A stretch of 64,000 nt of DNA, from the NCBI RefSeq assembly GCF_014854695.1, contig NZ_CP027557.1, positions 3,596,001-3,660,000 of the forward strand, written 5' to 3'. Shown here one piece after another: positions 57,101 through 64,000 of the stretch. The stretch comes from Rhodococcus rhodochrous (GTDB taxonomy: Bacteria > Actinomycetota > Actinomycetes > Mycobacteriales > Mycobacteriaceae). Under the pieces are notes generated by a model. That model was not told where the DNA came from, did no database searches, and was given only the letters and a program-made list of their open reading frames with translations. The first letter of the stretch is position 1. Each line of letters begins with the position of its first letter. The position numbers and the translations under genes are program-made.

Positions 57101-57553
57101 GGAGTGGACGGTACGGACGAGCGGCTCGCGCGTCGCGCGGGGCACGGCGCCGTCGCCGAGCGCGATCAGACCGGCCGTGATCGCCTCGCGCACGGCGGTG
57201 GCGGCCCGCCGCGAATGCGTGAGGATCAGCACCGACTCGGGATCGGCGCCGCGTGCGATGCGGTGGACCGCGAGATCGACCAGCAGGGACGTCTTGCCCG
57301 TGCCGGGACCGCCGAGGACCTGCCACGGCCGCCAGCGGAGGGAAGGCGGGGCGTCGTCGAACAGCACGCGCACGTCGTCGGGCCACTCGCGGGCCACCGG
57401 CGCCTCGGCGGACCTGCGTACCAGGCGCGCGGCCGGGCGACGGACGCGATCGGGGATCTGCGGTTCGGACATGCGCGAGACGGTGGCAGGCAGGTCGGTG
57501 ACCTGCGCCCGTGGTGGGTGCAGGTGGGGGGTGCCGGTATCGACGTCGAGCAT
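54146..57553 (-). CDS. adnA: AdnA, helicase-nuclease subunit
   Basis: A 1135-residue partner of AdnB. The motor shows LGGPGTGKTSLLVD, LLVDDAQHLDPQ, IAGDPDQAVFGFRGAD and a divergent motif V (VVSAHSAAGREWDVV). The C-terminal nuclease has RLRGRIDRLERD and VVIDVKTAK. An Fe-S-type cysteine set brackets it: LTTCPLRW before the nuclease and CRHCPVLSSC at the end. ATG at 57553 is chosen, with 57472 as an alternative. The two genes are translationally coupled. Confidence 0.93.
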   Translation of the reverse strand: MLDVDTGTPHLHPPRAQVTDLPATVSRMSEPQIPDRVRRPAARLVRRSAEAPVAREWPDDVRVLFDDAPPSLRWRPWQVLGGPGTGKTSLLVDLAVHRIARGADPESVLILTHSRRAATAVREAITAGLIALGDGAVPRATREPLVRTVHSYAFAVLRLQASAHGNPPPRLITGAEQDAVLRELLRGDIDDGAGMWPERLRPALGMTGFAVELRDLMLRANERGLGPEDLVALGERRTRPEWVAAGRFAERYEQVMLLRGAVGLEAPEATAPALDAAELVGAALAAFATDPDLLAAERGRIRHLLVDDAQHLDPQAADLVRVIGTGTRTSTIAGDPDQAVFGFRGADTSFLESLGEADGSRRVVLGVNHRAAPEVASLADGIARRLPGLPPHRGMAGHRVEENDPGRVRVAVCSSQAKEAALVADTLRRSHLVDGVPWSRMAIVVRSVPRVLAPLRRALLAAGVPMTTAASELPLARQHSVAGLLLVLRAVSDSGFGGDEALALLSGPIGGAEPVALRRLRRGLRRVELASGNDRDSAELLRILLTEGDDTTENAHLIRGLTDVEAAPLKKVLGVLRKARSAALRGGGLEDVLWEAWQATGLERRWAAASAWGGPIGAQADRDLDGVVALFDAAADYVDRLPRAHIAGFVDYLTEQEIPATARTRVAAESEAVTVVSAHSAAGREWDVVVVAGVQEGLWPSLRARGTLLGIEALIDAVSGADGGDEAGARLSRTAPLLAEERRLFLVACSRARTHLLVTAVDSVSGDSELVRSRFVDELRGVDTDELDASDDLLAEPVPDEVRTRVLALPALVAELRSVVCDPEIAETEPERQQRAAQQLARLARAGVRGAHPDDWYGTADPSTADPLWDPDDDAVRLSPSTVEQLTTCPLRWMFERHGGSDGENSHAVTGTLVHTLVQALAGRIPPDRIDQALEKAWDSVDLGAEWYARRELERTRRMLDTFSTWLQGTRGELTEIGVEIKVDGILEPDSDDKPRVRLRGRIDRLERDAEGRPVVIDVKTAKNPVSKDAARDHAQLAAYQVAAAAGAIEGEPASEPGGARLVFVAKPHNKEGATQRVQPPLDEDGLAQWREIIHDAAAATRGPRFVARVNDGCRHCPVLSSCPAHDEGRQVTGE

Positions 57554-57627
57554 GACCCCATCCCACCAGACGGGTACGACAGCGTCCGGGAGCACACCGC
57601 GTGGTCCCGACTGGGATAGTGGTCGGC

Positions 57628-58413
57628 GTGAGTGCCACGGAGCTTCTGCACACCCATCTGTTCGGGCCGGACGACGGGCCGGAGGTCCTCGCCCTGCACG
57701 GACTCACCGGTCACGGTCGACGCTGGCGGAACCTCGCCGAACGGCACCTGCCCCACCTGCGGTTCGTCGCTCCGGACCTGCGGGGACACGGCCGGTCGCC
57801 GTGGACTCCCCCGTGGTCGTTCGAGGCGCACGTCGCCGATCTGACGGCGGTGCTGGACGCGCACACCACCGGTCCCGTCACCGTGGTGGGCCATTCCTTC
57901 GGGGGTGCCCTCGCGCTGCATCTCGCCGCCGCGGTGCCCGACCGGGTGCGGGCGCTGGTGCTCCTCGATCCGGCGATCGGTCTCCCGGCCGACCGGATGC
58001 TCGAGATCGCCGACCTCACCCTCCACAATCCCGACTACACGGACGAGGCCGAGGCCCGGGCCGAGAAGGTCCACGGCGACTGGGGCGAGGTGGCACCCGA
58101 ACTGCTCGACGAGGAGATCGCCGAGCACCTCGTCGAACTCGACTCGGGGCGCGTCAACTGGCGGATCTGCGTACCGGCGCTGGTGACCTCGTGGGGCGAA
58201 CTGGCCCGCGGACCCGTCCTGCCGCCGGCCGGTATCCCGACGATCTTCGTACGGGCCGGGAAGGTGCAGCCCCCGTACACCACGGCGAATTTCCGTCGCG
58301 ACCTCGCGGAACGACTCGGCGACGACCTGACCCTGCTCGAATTCGACTGCGACCACATGATCGACCAGGCCCGTCCCGCCGAGACCGCCGAACTCGTGGC
58401 CCGGATGGTGTAG
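57628..58413 (+). CDS. Alpha/beta hydrolase
   Basis: A 261-residue alpha/beta-hydrolase. Oxyanion segment ALHGLTGHGRRW, nucleophile elbow VGHSFGGAL (Ser), and a C-terminal histidine in DCDHMIDQ complete a likely triad, with the Asp around VRAGKV or nearby. The GTG start at 57628 gives the usual length. Substrate unknown. The next gene starts three bases after its stop region, so the two are probably co-transcribed. In mycobacteria a similar hydrolase lies next to the alkyltransferase-like gene. Confidence 0.87.
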   Translation: MSATELLHTHLFGPDDGPEVLALHGLTGHGRRWRNLAERHLPHLRFVAPDLRGHGRSPWTPPWSFEAHVADLTAVLDAHTTGPVTVVGHSFGGALALHLAAAVPDRVRALVLLDPAIGLPADRMLEIADLTLHNPDYTDEAEARAEKVHGDWGEVAPELLDEEIAEHLVELDSGRVNWRICVPALVTSWGELARGPVLPPAGIPTIFVRAGKVQPPYTTANFRRDLAERLGDDLTLLEFDCDHMIDQARPAETAELVARMV

Positions 58414-58416
58414 CCG

Positions 58417-58743
58417 GTGGTCACCACGGACGAGCAGATCGAGCGGGTCCGCGAACTCGTGGCCTCCGTGCCCGCGGGCCGGGTCGTGACCTACGGCGAC
58501 ATCGCCGGTGCCGCGGGCCTGTCGAGTGCACGCACCGTCGGCTGGATCATGCGGACCGATTCCGCGGACCTGCCGTGGCACCGCGTGGTCCCCGCCTCCG
58601 GGCGACCGGCCGCGCACCTCGCACGCCGGCAACTCGCACGCCTCGAACTCGAAGGTGTCCCGATCTCCGGCGACCGGATCGATCTCACCCGGGCACGGCA
58701 CCGGTTCCCGCCGGACTCAGGCGATCACGAGCGGAGCGGATGA
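58417..58743 (+). CDS. Alkyltransferase-like DNA repair protein (Atl)
   Basis: A 108-residue protein with the DNA-binding fold of O6-methylguanine-DNA methyltransferase. The active-site PCHRV is PWHRV here, with tryptophan replacing the acceptor cysteine. Such Atl proteins bind O6-alkylguanine and pass it to nucleotide excision repair instead of reversing it. The preceding RTVGWIMRTD is also typical. It starts at GTG 58417. Proximity to AdnAB and UvrD2 makes this part of a repair-rich region. Confidence 0.88.
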   Translation: MVTTDEQIERVRELVASVPAGRVVTYGDIAGAAGLSSARTVGWIMRTDSADLPWHRVVPASGRPAAHLARRQLARLELEGVPISGDRIDLTRARHRFPPDSGDHERSG

Positions 58744-58757
58744 GGCAGCATGAAGAC

Positions 58758-60494
58758 ATGAGCACGCTCACCCACGTCGAAGCCGTGATCGTCGCGGGAG
58801 GCCGCGCGACCCGCATGGGAGGCGTCGACAAGCCCGCTCTGACCGTCGGCGGCCGCACGATGCTGGACACCGCCCTCGACGCGGTCGAGGGGTGCGCGCG
58901 GGTGACGGTGGTGGGTCCGCACCGCGACGATCTCGACCCCCACGTGCTGCAGATCCAGGAGACACCGCCCGGCGCGGGTCCGGTCGCGGCACTGGCAGCG
59001 GCGGATCCGGTCGCCGATCTCGTGGTCACTCTCGCCGCCGACCTTCCGTTCGTCACCCCGAAGACCGTCGCGGCCCTGTTGAAGTCCCTGAACGAGGATG
59101 TGGCGGCCGAGGCCGCCTTCGCGGTGGACGACACCGGACGGGTGCAGTTCCTGCTCGCCGCGTGGCGGACACCGGCGCTGGCCGCGCGTCTGGACTCACT
59201 CGGTGGAGACGTCGCGAACCGGCCCATGAAAGCGTTGTTGCCCGAGCGGTACGTCACCGTCCCGGTCTCCGAAGCGACCGACTGCGACACCCCCGCCGAT
59301 CTGGAGGCGGCGCGCGCCGGATCCGCGACCGCCCGTGTGGCCCCCGACCCCGACCACGCGCGGAGAATCCTACGAGAAGCATTGTCACCGTTGCCTTCCC
59401 GCACCGTTCCGGTCGAGGAGGCGCAAGGCGCCACGTTGGCGGCACCGCTCGTCGCGGCGGAGGCGCTGCCTCGCGTCCGGACCTCGGCCATGGACGGTTA
59501 CGCGGTGGCGGGCGACGGACCGTGGTTGCTGCGCAACGAGATCCGCTACGCCGGTGACGGGGGCTCGCTCACGCTCGGCGACGGAGAGGCCGCCCGGATC
59601 GCGACGGGCGCCCACCTGCCGGCCGGCGCGACCGCTGTCGTGCGCGACGAGTTCGTCCGTGTGGAGGGCGGTTTCGTCACCCGTCTGCCCGATGCACCCG
59701 TGCGCGACGACGCGCGTCGCCGCGGGGAGGACTGGGAGTCGGGGACGGTCCTTGCCGAGGCCGGCACCGCCGTGAGCCCGGCGGTCGTCTCCGCAGCCGC
59801 CAGCGGTGAGGTCACCGAGCTTCGGGTGCGCGGTCCGCTGCGTGTGCACATCGCGCTTACCGGCGACGAGATCCGTCGCACCGGTCCTCTCCGCGAGGGG
59901 CAGACGCGCGACTCGCTGGGTCCGATACTTCCCGACTTCGTCCGCTGGTGCGGCGCTACGGTGGTCGGCGAAGGACATCTCCGTGACACCGCGGACGGAT
60001 TCGACGCGTTGTTCACGGGCACCGACGCCGATGCGATCGTCATCGTCGGCGCGACGGGTGGTGGCGCCGCCGACCAGTTGCGCGGTGCGCTGGCGCGGGC
60101 CCGCGCGCAGGTGGTCGTCGAACGCGTCCGGTGCAAGCCCGGCGGATCGCAGGTCGCGGCGACGCTGCCGGACGGCCGTGCAGTGCTGGGACTGCCCGGG
60201 AATCCGGTGGCGGCGGTGGCGACGCTGCTGGTGATGCTGCCTGCGATCGCCGACGGCCGCACCCTCCGTACCCCGGCGACTCCTGTGACCGCTCCACTGG
60301 CGAATGCCTCGGAGGTCGTCGGCGACATCACGCGGTTGCTGCCCGCCCGTCAGGACGGGCAGGGACGATGGTTGTGCGACAACACGATTCGCACGGCGCA
60401 TCTCGCCGGTCTCATCGGACGCAGCGCGATCGCCGTGGTGCCGCCGGGAGCGGTGGACGGCGATCGCGTCGAATTGTTGCCGCTCCCCCGCTGA
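58758..60494 (+). CDS. MobA-MoeA fusion protein
   Basis: A 578-residue fusion. Residues about 1-195 are a MobA-type nucleotidyltransferase (VIVAGGRATRMGGVDKPAL, LAADLPFVTP), which makes molybdopterin guanine dinucleotide. Residues about 200-578 are a MoeA-like domain (RVRTSAMDGYAV, ATGAHLPAGATAVV, GLPGNPVAAVATLL). The MoeA catalytic loop TSGGVSxGD is replaced by GATGGGAADQ, and STGDEL by LTGDEI, so it is diverged. The frame opens far upstream as a shadow; ATG 58758 is where homology begins. It probably supports molybdenum enzymes such as nitrate reductase; the nitrite operon faces it 1 base away. Confidence 0.88.
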   Translation: MSTLTHVEAVIVAGGRATRMGGVDKPALTVGGRTMLDTALDAVEGCARVTVVGPHRDDLDPHVLQIQETPPGAGPVAALAAADPVADLVVTLAADLPFVTPKTVAALLKSLNEDVAAEAAFAVDDTGRVQFLLAAWRTPALAARLDSLGGDVANRPMKALLPERYVTVPVSEATDCDTPADLEAARAGSATARVAPDPDHARRILREALSPLPSRTVPVEEAQGATLAAPLVAAEALPRVRTSAMDGYAVAGDGPWLLRNEIRYAGDGGSLTLGDGEAARIATGAHLPAGATAVVRDEFVRVEGGFVTRLPDAPVRDDARRRGEDWESGTVLAEAGTAVSPAVVSAAASGEVTELRVRGPLRVHIALTGDEIRRTGPLREGQTRDSLGPILPDFVRWCGATVVGEGHLRDTADGFDALFTGTDADAIVIVGATGGGAADQLRGALARARAQVVVERVRCKPGGSQVAATLPDGRAVLGLPGNPVAAVATLLVMLPAIADGRTLRTPATPVTAPLANASEVVGDITRLLPARQDGQGRWLCDNTIRTAHLAGLIGRSAIAVVPPGAVDGDRVELLPLPR

Positions 60495-60495
60495 T

Positions 60496-61224
60496 TCAGT
60501 CGCAGTGGCGAGCCGCTCCCACAGGAGCGAGGCGCAACGCGTCGACTGCGGAGCGGTAGCGCCGGGCCACGAGGTCGACGACGGGTTCGGCGACACCGAT
60601 CGGCGCGGCGACGCCGTCGGCGCCGACCTCCGACAGGCGACGGTGGAAAAGGCCGTCGGCGAGAAGATAGGACGCGACGAACACCCGACGCGCGCCGCCG
60701 GCACGGACCTCGTCCACGACTGTCGCGACCCGCGGTTCGCCGGTGGCGATCCACCCGACCCGCACCGGGGTCCGCACGAGCGACGAAACCATGCGGGCCG
60801 TCACGTGGACGTCGCGGCGGGCGCGAGGGTCGGAGGAGCCGGCTGCCGCAAGCACGACGTCGTCGCCCTCGACCCAGCCTGCCTGCCGCAACCGCTCGAC
60901 GAGAACACGGGCGAGAGCAGGGTCGGGACCGAGCGCGGGGGTGATCGTCACCGCGTCGTTCCCACCGGCCGCGACCTCGCGCGGAACGTCGGTGTGCACG
61001 TGATAGCCGGAGGCGAGGAAGGCGGGGACGAGCACGGTCGGACGGTCGGTGTCGCGCAGGACCTCCGAGGGCGACGGGCCGAGGACGTCGACGAAGGCGA
61101 CACGGGTGGGGCCGACGCGGGAGGAGACGGCATCGGCGAGCGCCGCGATCATGTCGACACCGCGCGGATTGCGGGTGCCGTGCGCGACGAGCAGCAATGC
61201 CGGGTCGGTGTGTGTACCGGTCAT
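60496..61224 (-). CDS. sirB: Sirohydrochlorin ferrochelatase (CbiX/SirB type)
   Basis: A 242-residue chelatase inserting Fe2+ into sirohydrochlorin to make siroheme, the cofactor of NirB. It has LLLVAHGTRNPRG with the metal-binding histidine, a second histidine region GYHVHTDVPRE, and a duplicated-fold second half. It overlaps nnaR by 4 bases (ATGA). Cobaltochelatase CbiX is the alternative, but there are no cobalamin genes here. Confidence 0.88.
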   Translation of the reverse strand: MTGTHTDPALLLVAHGTRNPRGVDMIAALADAVSSRVGPTRVAFVDVLGPSPSEVLRDTDRPTVLVPAFLASGYHVHTDVPREVAAGGNDAVTITPALGPDPALARVLVERLRQAGWVEGDDVVLAAAGSSDPRARRDVHVTARMVSSLVRTPVRVGWIATGEPRVATVVDEVRAGGARRVFVASYLLADGLFHRRLSEVGADGVAAPIGVAEPVVDLVARRYRSAVDALRLAPVGAARHCD

Positions 61225-62360
61225 GGATGCATTCCTTCCGGGTCGACGGCGAGGCGGTAGCCACGCTTGACGACGGTCTGCACGATCGCCGGTGCGCCGA
61301 GAGCCGAGCGCACCCGGGCGACCGCGGTTTCGACGGCGTGGGTGTCGCCACCCCCACCGGGCAGGGCAGCGAGGAGTTCCTCGCGGGAGACGACGAGACC
61401 GGCGCGCGCGACGAGCGTGCGCATCAGGGCCATCCCGGCAGGGGGAAGGCACCGCACGGTGCCGTCGACGATCACGCAGCGCCCTCGCGGGCTGAGCACG
61501 TGACCGCCGGCCTCGATGCGCACGGCCCGCCGGGGAAGTTCCTCGGCGATGTGCCGGGCGAGCGAACCCAACCGGGATCGGTGGGGCATGCTGACGGGCA
61601 CGTCGAGTTCGGTGAGCGGTGCCGCGGTGACGGGACCGACGCACACGGCGGTGACGCCGGTGCGCAGCGACCGCAGCATCGGCTCGAGCCAGCCGGTCTC
61701 CTTGGCCCGCATGAGCATCGACGCGACGGCCGGTGCGCTGGTGAAGCTCACGGCGTCGAGTCCACGTTCCACGATCTGCTCGATCATCCGGTCGAGCGCG
61801 GTGAGATCCTCGGGGGGCGTCCACCGGTAGACCGGGACGGGCACGACGTCGGCGCCCGCAGCGCGCAGCGCCTCGCACACGTCGGTCCCGGGTTCCCATT
61901 CGGTGCGCTCACCGTGCAACTGCACCGCGATGCGGCGGCCGGCGACACCCTCGTTCAGCAGGAGTTCGAGCACCTCGGCGGACGATTCCGAGGAAGGGGA
62001 CCACTCCTCGCGGAGTTCGGCGGCCCGGATCGCGCCCGTGACCTTCGGGCCACGGGCGAGGATCCGGCTCGCGCCGAGTGCCTGCGCGAGGTCGTCGGCG
62101 AGTCCCCAGCCTTCCGCTGCGCCCATCCACCCGCGGAACCCGATCGCTGTGGTGGCGATCGTGATGTCCGGGGGCTGCGCGACGATGCAACGGGTGACAC
62201 GCTCGAGTTCGTCGTCGTCGGACAGCGGGATGATGCGGATGGCGGGGGCGTGCACGACCTCGGCCCCACGCCTGGTAAGGAGCGTGGCGAACTCGTCGGC
62301 ACGCCGAGCTGCCGTCACGCCGATGGTGAATCCCCGCAGCGGCACGTTGTCGTCGCTCAC
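61221..62360 (-). CDS. nnaR: NnaR-type regulator: HemD-like domain plus winged helix
   Basis: A 379-residue protein with an N-terminal uroporphyrinogen-III-synthase-like domain (GFTIGVTAARRADEFATLL; AVSFTSAPAVASML) and a C-terminal OmpR-type winged helix (THAVETAVARVRSAL, VKRGYRLAV). In Streptomyces and mycobacteria this fusion, NnaR, works with GlnR to activate nitrate/nitrite assimilation genes. Whether it keeps synthase activity is unclear. GTG at 62360 overlaps the nirD stop; an upstream start at 62435 would cover 25 extra residues. Confidence 0.87.
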   Translation of the reverse strand: MSDDNVPLRGFTIGVTAARRADEFATLLTRRGAEVVHAPAIRIIPLSDDDELERVTRCIVAQPPDITIATTAIGFRGWMGAAEGWGLADDLAQALGASRILARGPKVTGAIRAAELREEWSPSSESSAEVLELLLNEGVAGRRIAVQLHGERTEWEPGTDVCEALRAAGADVVPVPVYRWTPPEDLTALDRMIEQIVERGLDAVSFTSAPAVASMLMRAKETGWLEPMLRSLRTGVTAVCVGPVTAAPLTELDVPVSMPHRSRLGSLARHIAEELPRRAVRIEAGGHVLSPRGRCVIVDGTVRCLPPAGMALMRTLVARAGLVVSREELLAALPGGGGDTHAVETAVARVRSALGAPAIVQTVVKRGYRLAVDPEGMHP

Positions 62361-62791
62361 GAACCCTCTCCGGTCGCATCCTCGTGCCGCCGGTCGCGCG
62401 GGACGAGGCTGTGGATCTGGACGACTCCCGCCCACACGCGCACCTCATAGACGGGCAGACGCACCGACGGATCGTCGAGGCACCGGCCGTCGTCGAGGGA
62501 GAAGACCTGCTTGAGCAGCGGCGAGGCCACGGTGGGCTCTCCGCCCCGGTCGCCCACGATGCCGCGGGACATCACCGCGGCGCGGCCGAACGGATCGAAG
62601 TTGCCCACTGCGCGCAGGGTTCCGTCGTCGAGCAGGAACAGGGCCACCTGCTCGCCGCCGCGCAGCAGCACGGCCACGCCGCGGCCCGGAATGAGATGGC
62701 TGAGCGGACAGGCCGAGGTCCATTCCAGCCGCCCGTCGAACACGCTGTCGCGCGTCGATCCCCCTACGGTATGCGTCTCGATGACGGTCAT
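62357..62791 (-). CDS. nirD: Nitrite reductase small subunit NirD
   Basis: A 144-residue Rieske-fold protein pairing with NirB in NADH-dependent assimilatory nitrite reduction to ammonium. It has ACPLSHLIPGRGVAVLL at the N-terminus, and the cluster cysteine/histidine motifs are not kept, as is usual in NirD. It overlaps nnaR by 4 bases and lies 89 bases after nirB. Confidence 0.92.
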   Translation of the reverse strand: MTVIETHTVGGSTRDSVFDGRLEWTSACPLSHLIPGRGVAVLLRGGEQVALFLLDDGTLRAVGNFDPFGRAAVMSRGIVGDRGGEPTVASPLLKQVFSLDDGRCLDDPSVRLPVYEVRVWAGVVQIHSLVPRDRRHEDATGEGS

Positions 62792-62880
62792 CGCTGTCCT
62801 CCTTGAAACTGCTGTCCTGAAGTTTGGGCGCCCGGTGTTTCGAGCGCGTTACCCGCTCGTTCCCTCGGGGTAAGCGGTCG

Positions 62881-64000
62881 TCACGCCCCGGTTCCGGGTC
62901 CGATGCCCGGCATACCCACGAGGACGGGGACCTTGCGGGGGCCGCTGTCGTCGAAGCGGACGGTGGGGTCGGGCTGCTCGGGCGCGTTGACGAACGAGAC
63001 GAACCGCGCCAGCTTCTCCGGATCCTCGAGGACGCCGGCCCACTCGTCCTTGTAGCCGTCGACGTGCTTGGCCATCGCAGCCTCGAGATCGTCGGCGATA
63101 CCGAGGGCATCGTCGCACACGACCTCCTTGAGGTGCTCGAGGCCGCCCTCGAGTGCGTCGAGCCACGGAGCGGTGCGCTGGAGCCGGTCGGCGGTGCGGA
63201 TGTAGAACATCAGGAACCGGTCGATGTACCGGACGAGGGTCTCGTCGTCGAGACCACCGGCGAGGAGCTGTGCGTGCTTGGGCGACTGGCCGCCGTTGCC
63301 GCACACGTACAGGTTCCAGCCGTTCTCCGTCGCGATGACACCGACATCCTTGCCGCGTGCCTCGGCGCACTCACGGGCGCATCCCGACACCCCCATCTTG
63401 AGCTTGTGGGGCGATCGCAGTCCGCGGTAACGCAATTCGAGAGCGACGGCCATCCCGACCGAGTCCTGCACGCCGTAGCGGCACCAGGTGGAGCCGACAC
63501 AGCTCTTGACGGTGCGCAGCGACTTGCCGTACGCCTGCCCGGATTCCATGCCGGCGTCGACGAGACGCTTCCAGATCTGCGGGAGCTGTTCGACGCGGGC
63601 ACCGAACAGGTCGATGCGTTGACCGCCGGTCATCTTCACGTAGAGACCGAAATCGCGTGCCACCTCACCGATCACGATGAGCTGCTCGGGGGTGCACTCG
63701 CCACCGGGCATGCGCGGCACGACCGAGTAGGTGCCGTTCTTCTGGATGTTGGCGAGGAAGTGGTCGTTCGTGTCCTGCAGACCGGCCTGCTTGGGGTGCA
63801 GGATGTGGTCGGAGTCGGTGGACGCGAGGATCGAGGCCACCACCGGCTTGCAGATGTCGCAGCCGTGTCCGGTGCCGTACTGGGCGATGAGCGCGGAGAA
63901 GGTGCGGATGCCGGTGGCCTGGACGATCTCGAACAGCTCGGCGCGCGACTGCTCGAAGTGCTCGCACAGGGCCTTCGACATCTGCACACCCGACTGGGCG
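62881..64000 (-). CDS. nirB: Nitrite reductase large subunit NirB (5' part outside window)
   Basis: The C-terminal 370 or so residues of a protein usually about 840 long. A Bfd-like [2Fe-2S] site appears as HGCDICKP, followed by the sulfite/nitrite reductase domain. The siroheme-[4Fe-4S] cysteines are CVGSTWC and GCARECAEA. The N-terminal FAD/NAD domain lies beyond position 64000. The enzyme uses siroheme from the linked sirB. GlnR/NnaR control is expected from other actinobacteria, but the promoter is not in the window. Confidence 0.95.
   Translation of the reverse strand, partial: AQSGVQMSKALCEHFEQSRAELFEIVQATGIRTFSALIAQYGTGHGCDICKPVVASILASTDSDHILHPKQAGLQDTNDHFLANIQKNGTYSVVPRMPGGECTPEQLIVIGEVARDFGLYVKMTGGQRIDLFGARVEQLPQIWKRLVDAGMESGQAYGKSLRTVKSCVGSTWCRYGVQDSVGMAVALELRYRGLRSPHKLKMGVSGCARECAEARGKDVGVIATENGWNLYVCGNGGQSPKHAQLLAGGLDDETLVRYIDRFLMFYIRTADRLQRTAPWLDALEGGLEHLKEVVCDDALGIADDLEAAMAKHVDGYKDEWAGVLEDPEKLARFVSFVNAPEQPDPTVRFDDSGPRKVPVLVGMPGIGPGTGA

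Noticed and set aside
57177-58757. N-terminal extension of the MobA-MoeA frame
   Set aside because: It is a shifted frame of the alpha/beta hydrolase and alkyltransferase-like genes; similarity starts at 58758.

Overview
This is a GC-rich, gene-dense chromosomal segment of a mycolic-acid actinobacterium, most likely a Rhodococcus or close relative. That is inferred from the third-position GC bias, frequent GTG starts with 4-base start/stop overlaps, mycothiol-linked enzymes (MscR, mycoredoxin), a resuscitation-promoting factor, WhiB7, AdnAB and an alanine tmRNA tag ending YALAA. Two blocks keep the gene order I recall from Mycobacterium tuberculosis: prfB, mscS-like, small proline-rich protein, ftsE, ftsX, smpB (Rv3105c-Rv3100c), and UPF0182, PDZ protease, DUF2342 hydrolase, ThiF-like protein, ABC1 kinase, whiB7, uvrD2, mrx1, nudC, K+ channel, adnB, adnA (Rv3193c-Rv3202c). 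I see no prophage, insertion sequence, CRISPR array or obvious genomic island.

Layout. 1-4767: end of nadE, then a divergent molybdenum-cofactor cluster (moaA-moaD to the left; moeA, a moaC-moaB fusion and moaE to the right). 4768-9274: a DEAD-box helicase with a possible coupled leader ORF, a CobW-type GTPase, and the mycothiol-dependent formaldehyde/nitrosothiol reductase with its metallo-beta-lactamase partner. 9275-16387: a long secreted cutinase-like protein, an ATPase-LuxR regulator, a divergent acyl-CoA-synthetase-like protein, and a siderophore-interacting protein fused to a methyltransferase-like domain behind an iron-box-like site. 16488-21067: two identical tRNA-Ala genes, an MFS-MauE-DsbA operon and pgm. 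21439-27675: tmRNA with terminator, DMT transporter, smpB, ftsX, ftsE, proline-rich protein, mscS-like channel and prfB. 27821-33274: hisN, two acyl-CoA dehydrogenases and an acyl-CoA synthetase. 33326-34392: initiator tRNA and an rpf gene with a long structured leader.

34488-57553 is the long Rv3193c-Rv3202c-like block. Its most striking part is whiB7: the promoter, leader ORF and attenuator hairpin are all present, but the coding sequence has a one-base deletion between its first and second cluster cysteines. 57628-64000 holds an alpha/beta hydrolase, an alkyltransferase-like DNA repair protein, a MobA-MoeA fusion and the nitrite-assimilation operon nirB-nirD-nnaR-sirB (nirB runs off the window).

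The genes converge on a few themes. Molybdenum cofactor genes at both ends and siroheme/nitrite genes at the right end together support nitrate and nitrite assimilation. tmRNA/SmpB, RF2 and initiator tRNA serve translation. AdnAB, UvrD2 and the alkyltransferase-like protein serve DNA repair. Mycothiol and disulfide systems handle thiol stress. The most promising regulatory signals are the whiB7 attenuation leader, three copies of a palindrome between the PDZ protease and the DUF2342 hydrolase, a likely c-di-AMP-type leader on rpf, and an ATGA-coupled leader ORF on the helicase.
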